DNA of 64,000 nt from Sphingobium sp. Lineage in GTDB: Bacteria; Pseudomonadota; Alphaproteobacteria; Sphingomonadales; Sphingomonadaceae. This document shows positions 27,565-36,608 of this stretch, one piece after another. Position numbers and translations under genes: made by a program. The DNA lies in contig JAGIAA010000006.1 of assembly GCA_017745115.1 (NCBI GenBank), positions 16,802-80,801 on the forward strand, written 5' to 3'. Below the pieces are notes generated by a model. It was not told the origin of the DNA. It did not search any database and was given only the letters and a program-made list of their open reading frames with translations. Within the stretch, counting starts at the first letter, position 1. Every line of letters starts with the position of its first letter.

Positions 27565-27700
27565 GGCCCGCCGATCACCGGCTTGGCCAGTTGAGGAAAC
27601 GGTCCGCGTGCGGATCGGGAGAGACCCGGAAGACCCCGATTTCAGGCCCGGATGGTCCTGACCCTGTTGCCGCCGCCGCGTGCGGCGCTTTTTTGTTTGT
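27565..27700 (+). ncRNA. Structured leader or small RNA between clpS and the helicase gene
   Basis: This segment folds as a series of hairpins. One is at 27601-27616 (6-bp stem, CGTG loop). Another, 27614-27619 with 27635-27640 (ATCGGG/CCCGAT), overlaps the first and excludes it. A third is at 27642-27661. An intrinsic terminator at 27671-27694 ends it. It could be a cis-acting attenuator of the DEAD-box helicase, a riboswitch-like element, or a separate small RNA. I could not match it to a known RNA family. Confidence 0.45.
27671..27694 (+). terminator. Intrinsic terminator 13 bp before the helicase start codon
   Basis: CGCCGC/GCGGCG stem (27671-27676 with 27682-27687) with a 5-nt loop, then C and six T. 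It would end the clpS transcript or act as an attenuator for the helicase gene. Confidence 0.8.
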
Positions 27701-27707
27701 GAGACCT

Positions 27708-29486
27708 ATGCCCTTTTCCCAACTGCCTTCCATTCTTGGCGAAGCCTTGTCCGAACGCGGCTACGCTGCGCCCACGCCCGTCCAGGCCGCCGTGCTCGAA
27801 GACCAGGCGCGCGGCCGCGACCTGATCGTCTCGGCGCAAACCGGCTCCGGCAAGACCGTCGCCTTCGGGCTCGCCATGGCCGACGACCTGCTCGGCCCCG
27901 AAGGGCGCCTGCCACCGCCGGCATGGCCGCTCGCTCTGGTGATCGCGCCGACGCGCGAGCTGGCGCTCCAGGTCAGCCGCGAGCTCATCTGGCTTTATGG
28001 CAAGGCGGGCGCGCGCATCGCCACCTGCGTGGGCGGCATGGACGCCGCCAAGGAGCGCCGCGCGCTCAGCTATGGCGCGCAGATCGTCGTCGGTACGCCG
28101 GGACGCCTGCGCGACCATCTCGAACGCGGCGCGCTCGATCTGTCCGCATTGCGGGCGGTCGTGCTCGATGAAGCCGACGAAATGCTCGACATGGGATTTC
28201 GCGAGGATCTCGAGGAAATTCTCGACGGGACGCCGGCCGAGCGCCGCACTTTGCTGTTCTCGGCGACCATGCCTGCCCCGATCGTCGCGCTCGCGCGCCG
28301 CTACCAGCGCGATGCTCTGCGCATCTCCACGGTCACGCAGGACCGCGGCCATGGCGATATCAGCTATCAGGCGATGGCTGTCGCCCCGGCGGATATCGAG
28401 AATGCCGTGGTCAATCTGCTCCGCTTCCATGAAGCCGAAACGGCCATGCTGTTCTGCGCGACGCGCGACAATGTTCGTCATCTTCATGCCAGCCTGATCG
28501 AGCGCGGCTTTGCCGCTGTGGCGCTGTCCGGCGAGCATAGCCAGAACGAGCGCAACCAGGCGCTGCAAGCTCTGCGTGATCGCCGGGCAAGGGTTTGCGT
28601 AGCGACCGACGTGGCGGCGCGCGGCATCGACCTGCCGAGTCTCAGCCTCGTCGTCCATGTCGAGATCCCGCGTGACGCCGAGACGCTCCAGCACCGTTCC
28701 GGCCGCACCGGCCGTGCCGGCAAGAAGGGGACGGCCGTGCTGATCGTTCCTTATCCGCGCCGCCGTCGCGTCGAATCCATGCTGCGTGGCGCGAAGATCC
28801 CCGCTGAGTGGACTGCGCCGCCGTCGGCCGACGACATTCGCCGCGCCGACAGCCAGCGGCTGCTCGACGTGCTGCTCGCGCCGGTCGAGTTCAACGAGCA
28901 TGATAGCGCGCTCGCCGAGCAACTGCTTGCGCAGCGCAGCCCACAGGAAATCGCCGCGGCGCTGGTCCACGCCTATCGCGCCCGCCTGCCCGAGCCGGAA
29001 GACCTGCTCGCCAGCGACGCGCCACAGGAGCCGCGCGGTCCGCGTGCCGGCTTCGAGAACAGCGCCTGGTTCAGCATCAATGTGGGCCGTAACCAGAATG
29101 CCGAGCCGCGCTGGATTCTGCCGTTGCTGTGCCGTCGCGGCCATGTCAGCCGCAACGAGATCGGCGCTATCCGCATGACCGCCAACGAGACGTTGTTCGA
29201 AGTGCCCGGGCATCTCGCGTCGCGCTTCCTCGATGCCGTTCGCCGCACGGCCAGCGAGGACGATGATGTCGACATCCGGCCGGTGGACGGCAAGCCACGC
29301 GACGAGGCCCGCAACCATCGCCGCGACAACGCGCGGCCGGTCCACGCGCCCAAGCCCTATCGCGCTCATACCGCGCGCGGGGATCATGGCGGTCAGGCGC
29401 CGAGAGGCAAGCCCGGCTTCGGCGGCGCGGGGAAACCCGGCGGCGGCAAGAAAACCTGGCACAAGAAGCCGGGCAAGGGGAAATAA
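27708..29486 (+). CDS. DEAD-box ATP-dependent RNA helicase with C-terminal RNA-binding region
   Basis: A 592-residue helicase. Motifs in order are Q-motif region ([11 protein letters not shown]), I (AQTGSGKT), Ia (APTRELALQ), Ib (TPGRL), II (DEAD), III (SAT), IV to VI ([22 protein letters not shown]). The stretch around residues 440-520 resembles the DbpA/CsdA-type RNA-binding domain ([20 protein letters not shown] ... [10 protein letters not shown]). The tail is Lys/Gly-rich and disordered. Such helicases act in ribosome assembly or cold adaptation. A strong terminator lies just upstream, and the ribosome binding site is weak. Confidence 0.92.
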   Translation: MPFSQLPSILGEALSERGYAAPTPVQAAVLEDQARGRDLIVSAQTGSGKTVAFGLAMADDLLGPEGRLPPPAWPLALVIAPTRELALQVSRELIWLYGKAGARIATCVGGMDAAKERRALSYGAQIVVGTPGRLRDHLERGALDLSALRAVVLDEADEMLDMGFREDLEEILDGTPAERRTLLFSATMPAPIVALARRYQRDALRISTVTQDRGHGDISYQAMAVAPADIENAVVNLLRFHEAETAMLFCATRDNVRHLHASLIERGFAAVALSGEHSQNERNQALQALRDRRARVCVATDVAARGIDLPSLSLVVHVEIPRDAETLQHRSGRTGRAGKKGTAVLIVPYPRRRRVESMLRGAKIPAEWTAPPSADDIRRADSQRLLDVLLAPVEFNEHDSALAEQLLAQRSPQEIAAALVHAYRARLPEPEDLLASDAPQEPRGPRAGFENSAWFSINVGRNQNAEPRWILPLLCRRGHVSRNEIGAIRMTANETLFEVPGHLASRFLDAVRRTASEDDDVDIRPVDGKPRDEARNHRRDNARPVHAPKPYRAHTARGDHGGQAPRGKPGFGGAGKPGGGKKTWHKKPGKGK

Positions 29487-29935
29487 TGATCCGCATCCTG
29501 GTCGATGCCGATGCCTGTCCGGTGAAGGAGGAGATCTACAAGGTCGCCTTTCGCCATGAGGTATCGGTGACGGTCGTCAGCAACAGCCCGATCCGCATCC
29601 CGGCGCACCCGCTGATCGAGCGCGTCGTCGTCTCGGACGGTTTCGACGCTGCCGACGACTGGATCGCCGAACAGGCGGATGGCACTGCGATCTGCATCAC
29701 CGCCGACATCCTGCTTGCCGACCGTTGCCTCAAAGCCGGCGCGGGCGTCATCGCGCCCAATGGCAAGCCGTTCACCACCGCGTCCATCGGCGGCGCGATC
29801 GCGACGCGCGCGATCATGGCCGACTTGCGCGCGGGCGGGGATATTATCGGTGGCCCTGCGCCGTTCGCGAAAACGGACCGTTCCCGCTTCCTCTCGGCGC
29901 TTGACGAGGCGCTGGGGAAGTTGAAGCGTCGCTAG
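29486..29935 (+). CDS. YaiI/YqxD family protein (DUF188)
   Basis: A 149-residue protein of the YaiI/YqxD family, which has a PIN-like fold. The family motif [19 protein letters not shown] opens the protein. [20 protein letters not shown] and the C-terminal [22 protein letters not shown] are characteristic. The acidic cluster could bind metal, but no activity is established. The start overlaps the helicase stop (TAATG), so the two genes are coupled. Confidence 0.9.
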   Translation: MIRILVDADACPVKEEIYKVAFRHEVSVTVVSNSPIRIPAHPLIERVVVSDGFDAADDWIAEQADGTAICITADILLADRCLKAGAGVIAPNGKPFTTASIGGAIATRAIMADLRAGGDIIGGPAPFAKTDRSRFLSALDEALGKLKRR

Positions 29936-29944
29936 CATTTTAAA

Positions 29945-29963
29945 GTCAGATGAACCATCTGAC
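29945..29963. repeat. Short perfect hairpin GTCAGATG-AAC-CATCTGAC
   Basis: An 8-bp perfect inverted repeat with a 3-nt loop, between two genes on the same strand. It lacks a T-tract. It may be a dispersed palindrome or a weak terminator. Confidence 0.4.
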
Positions 29964-30011
29964 GGCTCGGAAAATGCGGAAAACGAACAAGCCGGCGATC
30001 AGGAGGCAGGC

Positions 30012-30191
30012 ATGAGCGAGAAGTTCGAGCGTCACCGGCAGCCTTGGACAGCCGCCGAAATCCAGAAGCTGCACACTCTGGCCAAGAAGGGCATGGCCCT
30101 CAAGGCCATCGCCAAGGCGCTGACCCGCAGCGAAGAGTCGGTCAAGGACCGCGCCAAGGCCGACGGGCTGAGCATCGCCAAGCTTAGGTGA
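30012..30191 (+). CDS. Small HTH/SANT-like protein, 59 residues
   Basis: A short ORF with a strong AGGAGG at 30001-30006. The sequence reads RQPWTAAEIQKLHTLAKKG, then ALKAIAKALTRSEESVKDRA, which follows the W..aE...L..L...G.....IA..L.R...SV..R pattern of Myb/SANT-like or GcrA-like DNA-binding helices. It is probably a small DNA-binding protein. It lies between the YaiI gene and ppc on the same strand. The target is unknown. Confidence 0.75.
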   Translation: MSEKFERHRQPWTAAEIQKLHTLAKKGMALKAIAKALTRSEESVKDRAKADGLSIAKLR

Positions 30192-30284
30192 GCTGCGCGA
30201 TCAGAGTGGATTGCCGCTAGCGCCACGGGGAACAGCGCTTTCTATGCGCTTGACCGCCCTCACGTTGCAGTGCAGCATCGGCTC

Positions 30285-32975
30285 ATGGCTGCGTCTCGCC
30301 CGTCCATCACCCAGAATCCGGACATCCGCTATCTTGGGCGGCTGCTGGGCGATGTGATTCGGATTTACGGCGGCGAGCGGCTGTTCAAGCAGACCGAATA
30401 TATCCGCTCCGCCTCGGTCGATCGGGCCCGCGGCGTCGCCCCCCAAGAAGGCGTCGACACCGGCCTGTCCGCATTGACGCTCGACGATACGACGGCCTTC
30501 GTGCGCGGCTTCATGCTGTTCTCCATGCTCGCCAATCTCGCCGAGGACCGGCAAGGCATTGCGGTCGAGCCGGGCGCGGATGTCGCGAGCGCGATCCAGC
30601 GGCTCGAGGAACATGGCATCTCCGAGGACGCGATCCTGAAGCTGCTCGAGAAGGCACTCGTCATGCCGGTGCTCACTGCCCACCCGACCGAGGTGCGGCG
30701 CAAGAGCGTGATCGATCATCGCAACATCATTGCCGAGCTGATGCTCCTTCGCGATACCGGCGCGGTCGAGACCGACGACGGCGAGCCGATCGACGAGGCG
30801 ATCGGCCGGCAGATCGCCTTGCTGTGGCAGACCCGGCCGTTGCGCCGCGAGCGCCTGTTCGTGCGCGACGAGATCGACAATGCGCTTTCTTATTTCCGCG
30901 ACATCTTCATGCCCGTGCTGCCGGGGCTCTATGCCCGCTGGGACCGGGTCGTGGGCAAGCGGGTACCGGGCTTCCTGCGCGTCGGTACCTGGATCGGCGG
31001 CGATCGCGACGGGAATCCGTTCGTCCAGGCCGACCAGCTCCGTCTGGCGCTGAACCGATCCTGCGGCTCGGCCCTGCGCGTCTACATGGACATGCTGCAC
31101 GAGCTGGGTGCTCAACTGTCCATCTCGTCCGAGCTCGCGGCCGTGCCCGCTAGCGTGAGGGACCTGGCGGCGGCGAGCGGCGACGATTCCGCCAGCCGGC
31201 GCGATGAGCCCTATCGCCGCGCCATCACCGGTATCTACGCCCGGGTCGCGGCGACCTATGAAGCGTTGATCGGTGCGCCTGCGCCGCGTCCTTCGCGCCT
31301 TCCCAAGGGCAAGCCCTATGAGAGTGCCGGTCAACTGCGCGACGATCTGGCGACGCTCGGGCGTGGCCTGGCCATGGAAGGCAATGGCGCGCTGGCGAGC
31401 GGCGGCGCCCTCTCGCGGCTGATCCGCGCGGTCGAGATTTTCGGCTTTCACCTCGCCACGCTCGACATGCGGCAGAACAGCGCCATCCACGAAAGCGTCG
31501 TTGCCGAATTGCTCAAGGTCGCCGGTGTCGAGGCGGACTATGGCGCGCTCGACGAGGAGGCACGCGTGGCGCTGCTTCGCCGTGAACTGGCCACCAATCG
31601 CCCGCTCGGGTCGCGCTTTGCCGAGTATAGCGAAGAGACGCGGATCGAGATCGCCATTGTCGAGGCAGCCGCCGAAGCGCACCGCATGTATGGGCCCGCC
31701 TGCATCGACCAGTACATCATCTCCAAGGCCGAAAGCGTCTCGGACATGCTGGAGGTGAACATCCTCCTCAAGGAAGCCGGTCTCTGGCGCGCCCCCGAAA
31801 ATGGCAGCGCGGCGCAGGCGGCGATCATGGCCGTGCCGCTTTTCGAGACCATCGCCGATCTCGAGGAAGCGCCGGCGATCATGACCGCCTATTTCGGCCT
31901 GCCCGAGATCGGTGCGCTGGTGAAGGCGCGCGGCTACCAGGAAGTGATGATCGGCTATTCCGACAGCAACAAGGATGGCGGCTACATCACCTCGACCTGG
32001 AGCCTGCATGAGGCGAGCAAGGCGCTGACGCCGGTGTTCGAGGCCGCCGGCGTCTCGATGCAGCTCTTCCACGGCCGCGGCGGTGCGGTCGGGCGGGGTG
32101 GCGGCTCATCCTTCCAGGCGATCCAGGCGCAGCCGCCCGGAACCGTGCAGGGCCGCATCCGCATCACCGAGCAGGGCGAGGTCATCGCCGCCAAATATGG
32201 CACGCCGGAAACTGCACGCACCAATCTCGAGGCGATGACCAGCGCGGCGCTGCTCGCCAGCCTCGAGCCCGAGCGCCTGTCGCCCACCGACGCAAAGCGC
32301 TTCTCGGCGGCGATGGACGAGATCAGCGCGACGGCGTTCCGCACCTATCGCGACCTCGTCTACGAGACCGAAGGCTTCCGCGAATTCTTCCGCCAGCTGA
32401 CGCCGATCCAGGAGATCAGCGGCCTCAAGATCGGCTCGCGCCCGGCGAGCCGCACCAAGAGCAACAAGATCGAGGACCTGCGCGCGATCCCTTGGGTGTT
32501 CAGCTGGTCGCAGGCCCGCGTGATGCTGCCCGGCTGGTATGGCGTCGGCCACGCCCTCACGCAATTCCAGGATAAGGGCCTGCTCAAGGAAATGACCCAG
32601 GCCTGGTCGTTCCTGAAGGCCAGCATCGGCAATATGGAAATGGTGCTGGCCAAGTCGGATCTCGGCATTGCGGAACATTATCTCCCGCTTGTCGAGGATC
32701 AGCAGGCGGGCGAGGCAATCTTCGGGCAGATCAAGGACGGCTGGCAGATGGCGCATGACAGCGTGCTCGAAGTGACTGGACAAGCGCACCTGCTCGCCGA
32801 AAATCCGGCCCTGGATACGTCCATCCGCCTGCGCCTGCCCTATATCGAACCGCTGAACCTGCTGCAGGTCGAACTGCTCAAGCGCCACCGCGGCGGCGAG
32901 GACGACCCGCGCATCCGCGAAGGGATCGAGCTCTCGATCAATGCGATCGCGACGGCGCTGCGGAACAGCGGGTAG
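30285..32975 (+). CDS. ppc: Phosphoenolpyruvate carboxylase
   Basis: An enzyme of about 896 residues that carboxylates PEP to oxaloacetate to refill the TCA cycle. Active-site blocks are all present: VLTAHPTEVRRKS with the catalytic His, GTWIGGDRDGNPFV, GYSDSNKDGG, LFHGRGGAVGRGGG and SRPASRTKS. The C-terminal RNSG matches the usual NTG-like ending. An upstream in-frame GTG at 30270 is possible; neither start has a clear ribosome binding site. The last 75 bp recur in diverged form at 33375-33449. Confidence 0.96.
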   Translation: MAASRPSITQNPDIRYLGRLLGDVIRIYGGERLFKQTEYIRSASVDRARGVAPQEGVDTGLSALTLDDTTAFVRGFMLFSMLANLAEDRQGIAVEPGADVASAIQRLEEHGISEDAILKLLEKALVMPVLTAHPTEVRRKSVIDHRNIIAELMLLRDTGAVETDDGEPIDEAIGRQIALLWQTRPLRRERLFVRDEIDNALSYFRDIFMPVLPGLYARWDRVVGKRVPGFLRVGTWIGGDRDGNPFVQADQLRLALNRSCGSALRVYMDMLHELGAQLSISSELAAVPASVRDLAAASGDDSASRRDEPYRRAITGIYARVAATYEALIGAPAPRPSRLPKGKPYESAGQLRDDLATLGRGLAMEGNGALASGGALSRLIRAVEIFGFHLATLDMRQNSAIHESVVAELLKVAGVEADYGALDEEARVALLRRELATNRPLGSRFAEYSEETRIEIAIVEAAAEAHRMYGPACIDQYIISKAESVSDMLEVNILLKEAGLWRAPENGSAAQAAIMAVPLFETIADLEEAPAIMTAYFGLPEIGALVKARGYQEVMIGYSDSNKDGGYITSTWSLHEASKALTPVFEAAGVSMQLFHGRGGAVGRGGGSSFQAIQAQPPGTVQGRIRITEQGEVIAAKYGTPETARTNLEAMTSAALLASLEPERLSPTDAKRFSAAMDEISATAFRTYRDLVYETEGFREFFRQLTPIQEISGLKIGSRPASRTKSNKIEDLRAIPWVFSWSQARVMLPGWYGVGHALTQFQDKGLLKEMTQAWSFLKASIGNMEMVLAKSDLGIAEHYLPLVEDQQAGEAIFGQIKDGWQMAHDSVLEVTGQAHLLAENPALDTSIRLRLPYIEPLNLLQVELLKRHRGGEDDPRIREGIELSINAIATALRNSG
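32901..32975 (+). repeat. 3' end of ppc, copy A of a diverged direct repeat
   Basis: These 75 bp align without gaps to 33375-33449 with 61 identical positions. Both copies end in the ppc stop codon TAG. Confidence 0.85.
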
Positions 32976-32985
32976 GGCGCTTTCG

Positions 32986-33372
32986 ATGAAGAGGCCGGGA
33001 GCGTGGATCGGTAAAACCGCGCTGATCGTCCTACTGCTTTATTTTTTCAGCACACTCGCGGCCGCGCTCTGGCTTACCGAGCGTTTGGATTCCGGTGTTC
33101 TTGCACGTGATCCGTTTTGCTAGAGCCGCTACGAGAGCCACGTCGATGGCCCGGCGAAATATCGACACCGTCCACGGGCCAGAGATTGGCTGGTCATCCG
33201 CGACATCATTCCTCGCGAGGACGGTTCTCCTCCCACGGCTTGGTGGCACCTGCGCAACGCGGCACTGGAGCATGTCTATTCCACCTACTGGCCTGAGGCC
33301 GAACGTCGGCGCCTGTTCGAAGCGGTTGCGGCGGAGATGCACCCCTGCCGTTATTCGCCCGCGGTCAGTTAG
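32986..33372 (+). pseudogene. Membrane-anchored protein gene interrupted by an in-frame amber codon
   Basis: The reading frame from ATG 32986 encodes MKRPGAWIGKTALIVLLLYF and one membrane helix, reaching TAG at 33121-33123 after 45 codons. The same frame then stays open for 82 more codons to a second TAG at 33370-33372. The second part has protein-like composition (RDWLVIRDIIPREDGSPP, ALEHVYSTYWPEAERRRLF). The simplest reading is a gene disabled by one nonsense mutation; readthrough or a sequencing error are alternatives. The gene lies between the two copies of the ppc 3' end. I do not recognise the family. Confidence 0.6.
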
Positions 33373-33374
33373 GG

Positions 33375-33449
33375 GTCGATCCCCGCATCCGCGAGGGCAT
33401 CGAGCTATTAATCAACGTGATCGCGACAGCACGACGGAACAGCGGGTAG
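33375..33449 (+). pseudogene. Diverged remnant of the ppc 3' end
   Basis: The segment encodes DPRIREGIELLINVIATARR and then NSG-stop, against DPRIREGIELSINAIATALR and NSG-stop at the true ppc end. Ten of the 14 mismatches fall in third codon positions, so the copies probably diverged as functional genes before they came together. No start or upstream ppc sequence accompanies it. Confidence 0.85.
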
Positions 33450-33457
33450 TCGCTCGG

Positions 33458-33481
33458 CCCTCTCCCGCTTGCGGGAGAGGG
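33458..33481. repeat. Perfect inverted repeat downstream of the ppc remnant
   Basis: CCCTCTCCCGC, TT, GCGGGAGAGGG: an 11-bp perfect stem with a 2-nt loop, just after the convergent DUF885 stop codon. It looks like a common intergenic palindrome and may also act as a terminator. Confidence 0.6.
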
Positions 33482-33487
33482 AGGCGC

Positions 33488-35281
33488 TCACTCGATCGGC
33501 AAATCGAACACCAACTCCCGTACGAAGCGCCCCGGCGGCGAGCCATGCGCGAGCACCGCGTCGTTGTAAGCCTTGAGGTCGAATTTCGCGCCCCAGCGCT
33601 TCTTCGCTTCCTCGCGCATCGACATATGCTCCTCATAACCCGAGAAGTAGCTCAACAGCTGGGTCGATGAGAGCTGCGCGCGGACCCATTTGCCGGCAGC
33701 CTCGCGCTCCTGCTGAAAGGCGCCTTTCATCATCAGGTCCATCGCCGCCTCGCGGCTCATGCCCTCGGTCTGGATGCCGATGTCGAGCAGCGTGTTGGTG
33801 ATCGAGCGCAGGCGCATCTTGAGTACGGTGATCTTGAACAGCGGATCCCCGTCCAGATAATTCTCGTCGGCCATCATGCCCTCGGCATAGACCGCCCAGC
33901 CCTCGACGAACGGCCCCGACGAGAGCACGGCGCGAATGACCGACTTGTCCTGATTGCTGTGATCGATCTGCAGCCAGTGGCCCGGCATCGCCTCGTGGAT
34001 GCTGAGGTCGTGGATCATGTAGTTGTTATATTCGCGCAGGAAGCTGGTCGCCTGCGCGTCGGTCCAGTCGTCGGGAATGGGCGAGATCGCGTAAAACGTG
34101 TCCTGGCCCTTGTCGAGCGGACCGGGGGAATCGCAATAGGCCACGGCATTACCCTGCTGGAACTTGGGCATGGTGATGATCTTCACAGGCGCGCGGGGCA
34201 TGCTGACCAGGCCTTTGGCGCGGACGAAGTCGCTGGCCGTGGCGAGCGTCGCCTTGGCCGCATCCATGAGCTCCGAACGCGCCGGACGCTTGGCGTAGCT
34301 GATCTCAAGCGCAGCCTCGACCGCCGCCTGCTGCTGGGCGGCCGTCGGATTGTCGGGGAGCGGCGGAGCGTCGGACTTGCCGGCCAAGATCTGCTTGGCG
34401 AGCGCATACATTTGCGCGCGGGTCTGCGCGGCCGCGGCGGTCGCCTTCGCCTTCAGTTCCGGCCGCGTCATGGTCGACATGAGCGCGAACTTCATCTTCT
34501 GGTCGTAGAGCTTCGGGCCCAGGCGGAAGTTGCCCTTGGCGGCGGGCACTAATGTCTTGTCGAGCCAGGTCTGTTGGGACGCGACAGCGGTCTTGAGGCG
34601 AGCCAGGGCCGCATCGAACCGGGCCCTGTCCTTTGCACCAAGCTCATTCGCATGGGGTGCCAGCATGTCCTGCGCCACTTCGATGATGCCGCTGTTCTGC
34701 TTGGACACCTGTGTCGCGTAGATTTCCGGCACCTTGGCGGCGATCAGCTGCTTGCGGGTTTCGAGCAGGAAGGCCGGCAGACCTTCCATGCGCGCCGTCG
34801 CCGCCTTCAGCCGCTGCGGCCAGGGCGCGAAGTCGCGCGCCGCGAGATTGTAGAGCGCGCCGGCGGCATTGTCGTTGTAGCTCTGGGCATTCCACGACCA
34901 GCTCTTGAGCGTGTCGAAATCCCAGAGGTCGTACTCGAGCTGGTTCTTGAGCATCAGGGCATCGACCTGATTGTCGCGGCTCAGCGTCTTGAAATCGATG
35001 GCCCTGAGTTGGGCGAGCAACGTCCGCTCGAACTCGGCCTGTTTGGCCCGGCCGGCGGCGGTAATATCGGGCAGCCGATCGTCGAAGCGATGATCGCCGA
35101 GTTGGGTCCCATAGACCGGCGAGAAGCGGGCGATGCTGTCGATATAGCGTTTTGAGAGCGCTGCGAAGCGGACGTCGGCGCGTGGCGCAACCAATGCTTG
35201 GGCGACGACAGGCGATGCGGCGGGAATCGCCCCGCCGATCAGCAGCGCGGCGGAAACTAGGAAGGGGAGTGAGCGGCGCAT
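33488..35281 (-). CDS. DUF885 family exported protein (putative metallopeptidase-like)
   Basis: A 597-residue protein with a signal peptide (MRRSLPFLVSAALLIGGAIP...). The DUF885 family shows an HExxPGH-like motif, here in HEAMPGHWLQIDHSN, which is likely to bind metal. The block FVEGWAVYAEGMM follows, with a Glu in the position of a further metal ligand. Members are often annotated as X-Pro dipeptidyl-peptidase-like or uncharacterised. The frame is open 121 codons upstream, but that part is low-quality and the signal peptide fixes the start at 35281. Confidence 0.88.
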   Translation of the reverse strand: MRRSLPFLVSAALLIGGAIPAASPVVAQALVAPRADVRFAALSKRYIDSIARFSPVYGTQLGDHRFDDRLPDITAAGRAKQAEFERTLLAQLRAIDFKTLSRDNQVDALMLKNQLEYDLWDFDTLKSWSWNAQSYNDNAAGALYNLAARDFAPWPQRLKAATARMEGLPAFLLETRKQLIAAKVPEIYATQVSKQNSGIIEVAQDMLAPHANELGAKDRARFDAALARLKTAVASQQTWLDKTLVPAAKGNFRLGPKLYDQKMKFALMSTMTRPELKAKATAAAAQTRAQMYALAKQILAGKSDAPPLPDNPTAAQQQAAVEAALEISYAKRPARSELMDAAKATLATASDFVRAKGLVSMPRAPVKIITMPKFQQGNAVAYCDSPGPLDKGQDTFYAISPIPDDWTDAQATSFLREYNNYMIHDLSIHEAMPGHWLQIDHSNQDKSVIRAVLSSGPFVEGWAVYAEGMMADENYLDGDPLFKITVLKMRLRSITNTLLDIGIQTEGMSREAAMDLMMKGAFQQEREAAGKWVRAQLSSTQLLSYFSGYEEHMSMREEAKKRWGAKFDLKAYNDAVLAHGSPPGRFVRELVFDLPIE

Positions 35282-35420
35282 GAGCGGTGCCTTTGTTAGG
35301 ATATTGCGCGAGCCTAGCGTTCCGTTACCTGCCCGACAATGGCCGTACCGCATCGGGGGCTTTTCGCGGGTGCATTGTTCATGGCATGGTAGCGCTAGCA
35401 ATGGACGGGAGAGGACGGCC

Positions 35421-36587
35421 ATGAACGATGAATTGTCACGCCGCGGCGTGATCGGGCTCGGTGTCGGCGCGGCCCTGAGCGTCGGCACTTTGGCGAAGGC
35501 TAAGACGGAGGCGCCGCGCGCGAAAGATTCGGTCGGCGTCGCCATCGTCGGCATCGGCCTGCTCTCGTCCGGGCAACTACTTCCCGCGCTCAGGACGACC
35601 AGGAAGGCGCATCTCGCGGCGCTGGTGAGTGGCGATCCGGCCAAGGCGAAGCGGGTCGCCGCCCAATATGGCCTCAGCGAAAAGGCGATCTATTCCTACG
35701 AGACGTACGACCGCATCGCCGACAATCCGGAGGTCGAGATCGTCTACATCGTGCTGCCCAACAACATGCATCCCGACTACACGATCCGCGCGTTCAAGGC
35801 TGGCAAGCACGTGCTGTGCGAGAAGCCGATGGCGACCAATATCGCAGACTGCGAGGCGATGATTGCGGCGGGCAAGGCCGCCAGGAAACAGCTGATGATT
35901 GCCTATCGCTGCCAATATGAGCCGCTCAACCTTGCCGCCATGCGCATCATGCGCGCGGGCAAGCTCGGCAAGCCACGGATCGTGCATGCCAATATGGGCA
36001 AGCAGACGGATCTCAAGGTCTCTGCCGACAAATGGCGGCTGGACATGGGCATGTCCGGTGGCGGTGCGCTCCTCGACATGGGCATCTACGGGATCAACGC
36101 GACCCGCTATCTGTTCAATGAGGAGCCCGTCGAGGTGCGCGCCTGGGCGATGACCGACAAGTCAGACCCGCGCTTCGCGACGGTCGAAGACATGATCGCC
36201 TGGCAGATGCGCTTCCCTTCCGGTGCGATCGGCGAGGGCTCGACCAGCTTCGCCCAGCCGGGGACCATGGCCTGGCAAGCCGTGTGCGAGAATGGCCAGA
36301 TCGTTGCGGATCCCGGCTGTTTCTACAATGGCAACAAGCTGTCGCTGGTCGGCACGCCCACGTCAGCACCGCAGATCGTCGAGATCGACCAGTTCGCCCG
36401 CGAGATCGACTGGATGGCCGATGTCGTGCGCGGCCGCGCGCCGATGGTCTCGCCCGGCGAGGAAGGGCTTCAGGACATGCGCCTCATGCTCGCCATGCTG
36501 GAGTCGGTGAAGAAGGGCGGCGCGACCGTGCGCACCGATTATGGCTACAGACGCGCCGTCGATCCGGCTGCGGTGGTGGACGTTTAG
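35421..36587 (+). CDS. Gfo/Idh/MocA family oxidoreductase with Tat-like signal
   Basis: A 388-residue protein. The N-terminus (ELSRRGVIGLGVGAALSVG) has twin arginines before a hydrophobic run, as in Tat signals. The Rossmann fold starts at VGVAIVGIGLLSSGQLLPAL, and the conserved HVLCEKPMATN is the Gfo/Idh/MocA motif that includes the catalytic-site Lys. It probably acts on a sugar in the periplasm, like glucose-fructose oxidoreductase; the exact substrate is unknown. GAGAGGA precedes the ATG. Confidence 0.88.
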   Translation: MNDELSRRGVIGLGVGAALSVGTLAKAKTEAPRAKDSVGVAIVGIGLLSSGQLLPALRTTRKAHLAALVSGDPAKAKRVAAQYGLSEKAIYSYETYDRIADNPEVEIVYIVLPNNMHPDYTIRAFKAGKHVLCEKPMATNIADCEAMIAAGKAARKQLMIAYRCQYEPLNLAAMRIMRAGKLGKPRIVHANMGKQTDLKVSADKWRLDMGMSGGGALLDMGIYGINATRYLFNEEPVEVRAWAMTDKSDPRFATVEDMIAWQMRFPSGAIGEGSTSFAQPGTMAWQAVCENGQIVADPGCFYNGNKLSLVGTPTSAPQIVEIDQFAREIDWMADVVRGRAPMVSPGEEGLQDMRLMLAMLESVKKGGATVRTDYGYRRAVDPAAVVDV

Positions 36588-36608
36588 GGGGCAGACAGTC
36601 GCTCCCAT

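Noticed and set aside
27601..27665. Possible glycine riboswitch or SRP RNA in the clpS-helicase gap
   Set aside because: GGGAGAG looks like part of a glycine riboswitch, and GGTCC..CCGGAAGA recalls SRP RNA, but the remaining conserved elements are missing. I report it only as an unclassified structured leader.
27642..29462. Long minus-strand ORF (606 codons) opposite the DEAD-box helicase
   Set aside because: Same reasoning: a shadow of a complete helicase gene with no ribosome binding site of its own.
30201..32072. Long minus-strand ORF (623 codons) opposite ppc
   Set aside because: It is fully antisense to a clear ppc gene. The translation lacks protein family features and is rich in His, Arg and Asp as expected for the complement of high-GC coding sequence.
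33095..33670. 191-codon plus-strand ORF after ppc
   Set aside because: It runs out of frame with the protein-like sequence, crosses the ppc remnant and a palindrome, and enters the convergent DUF885 gene. The amber-interrupted frame fits better.
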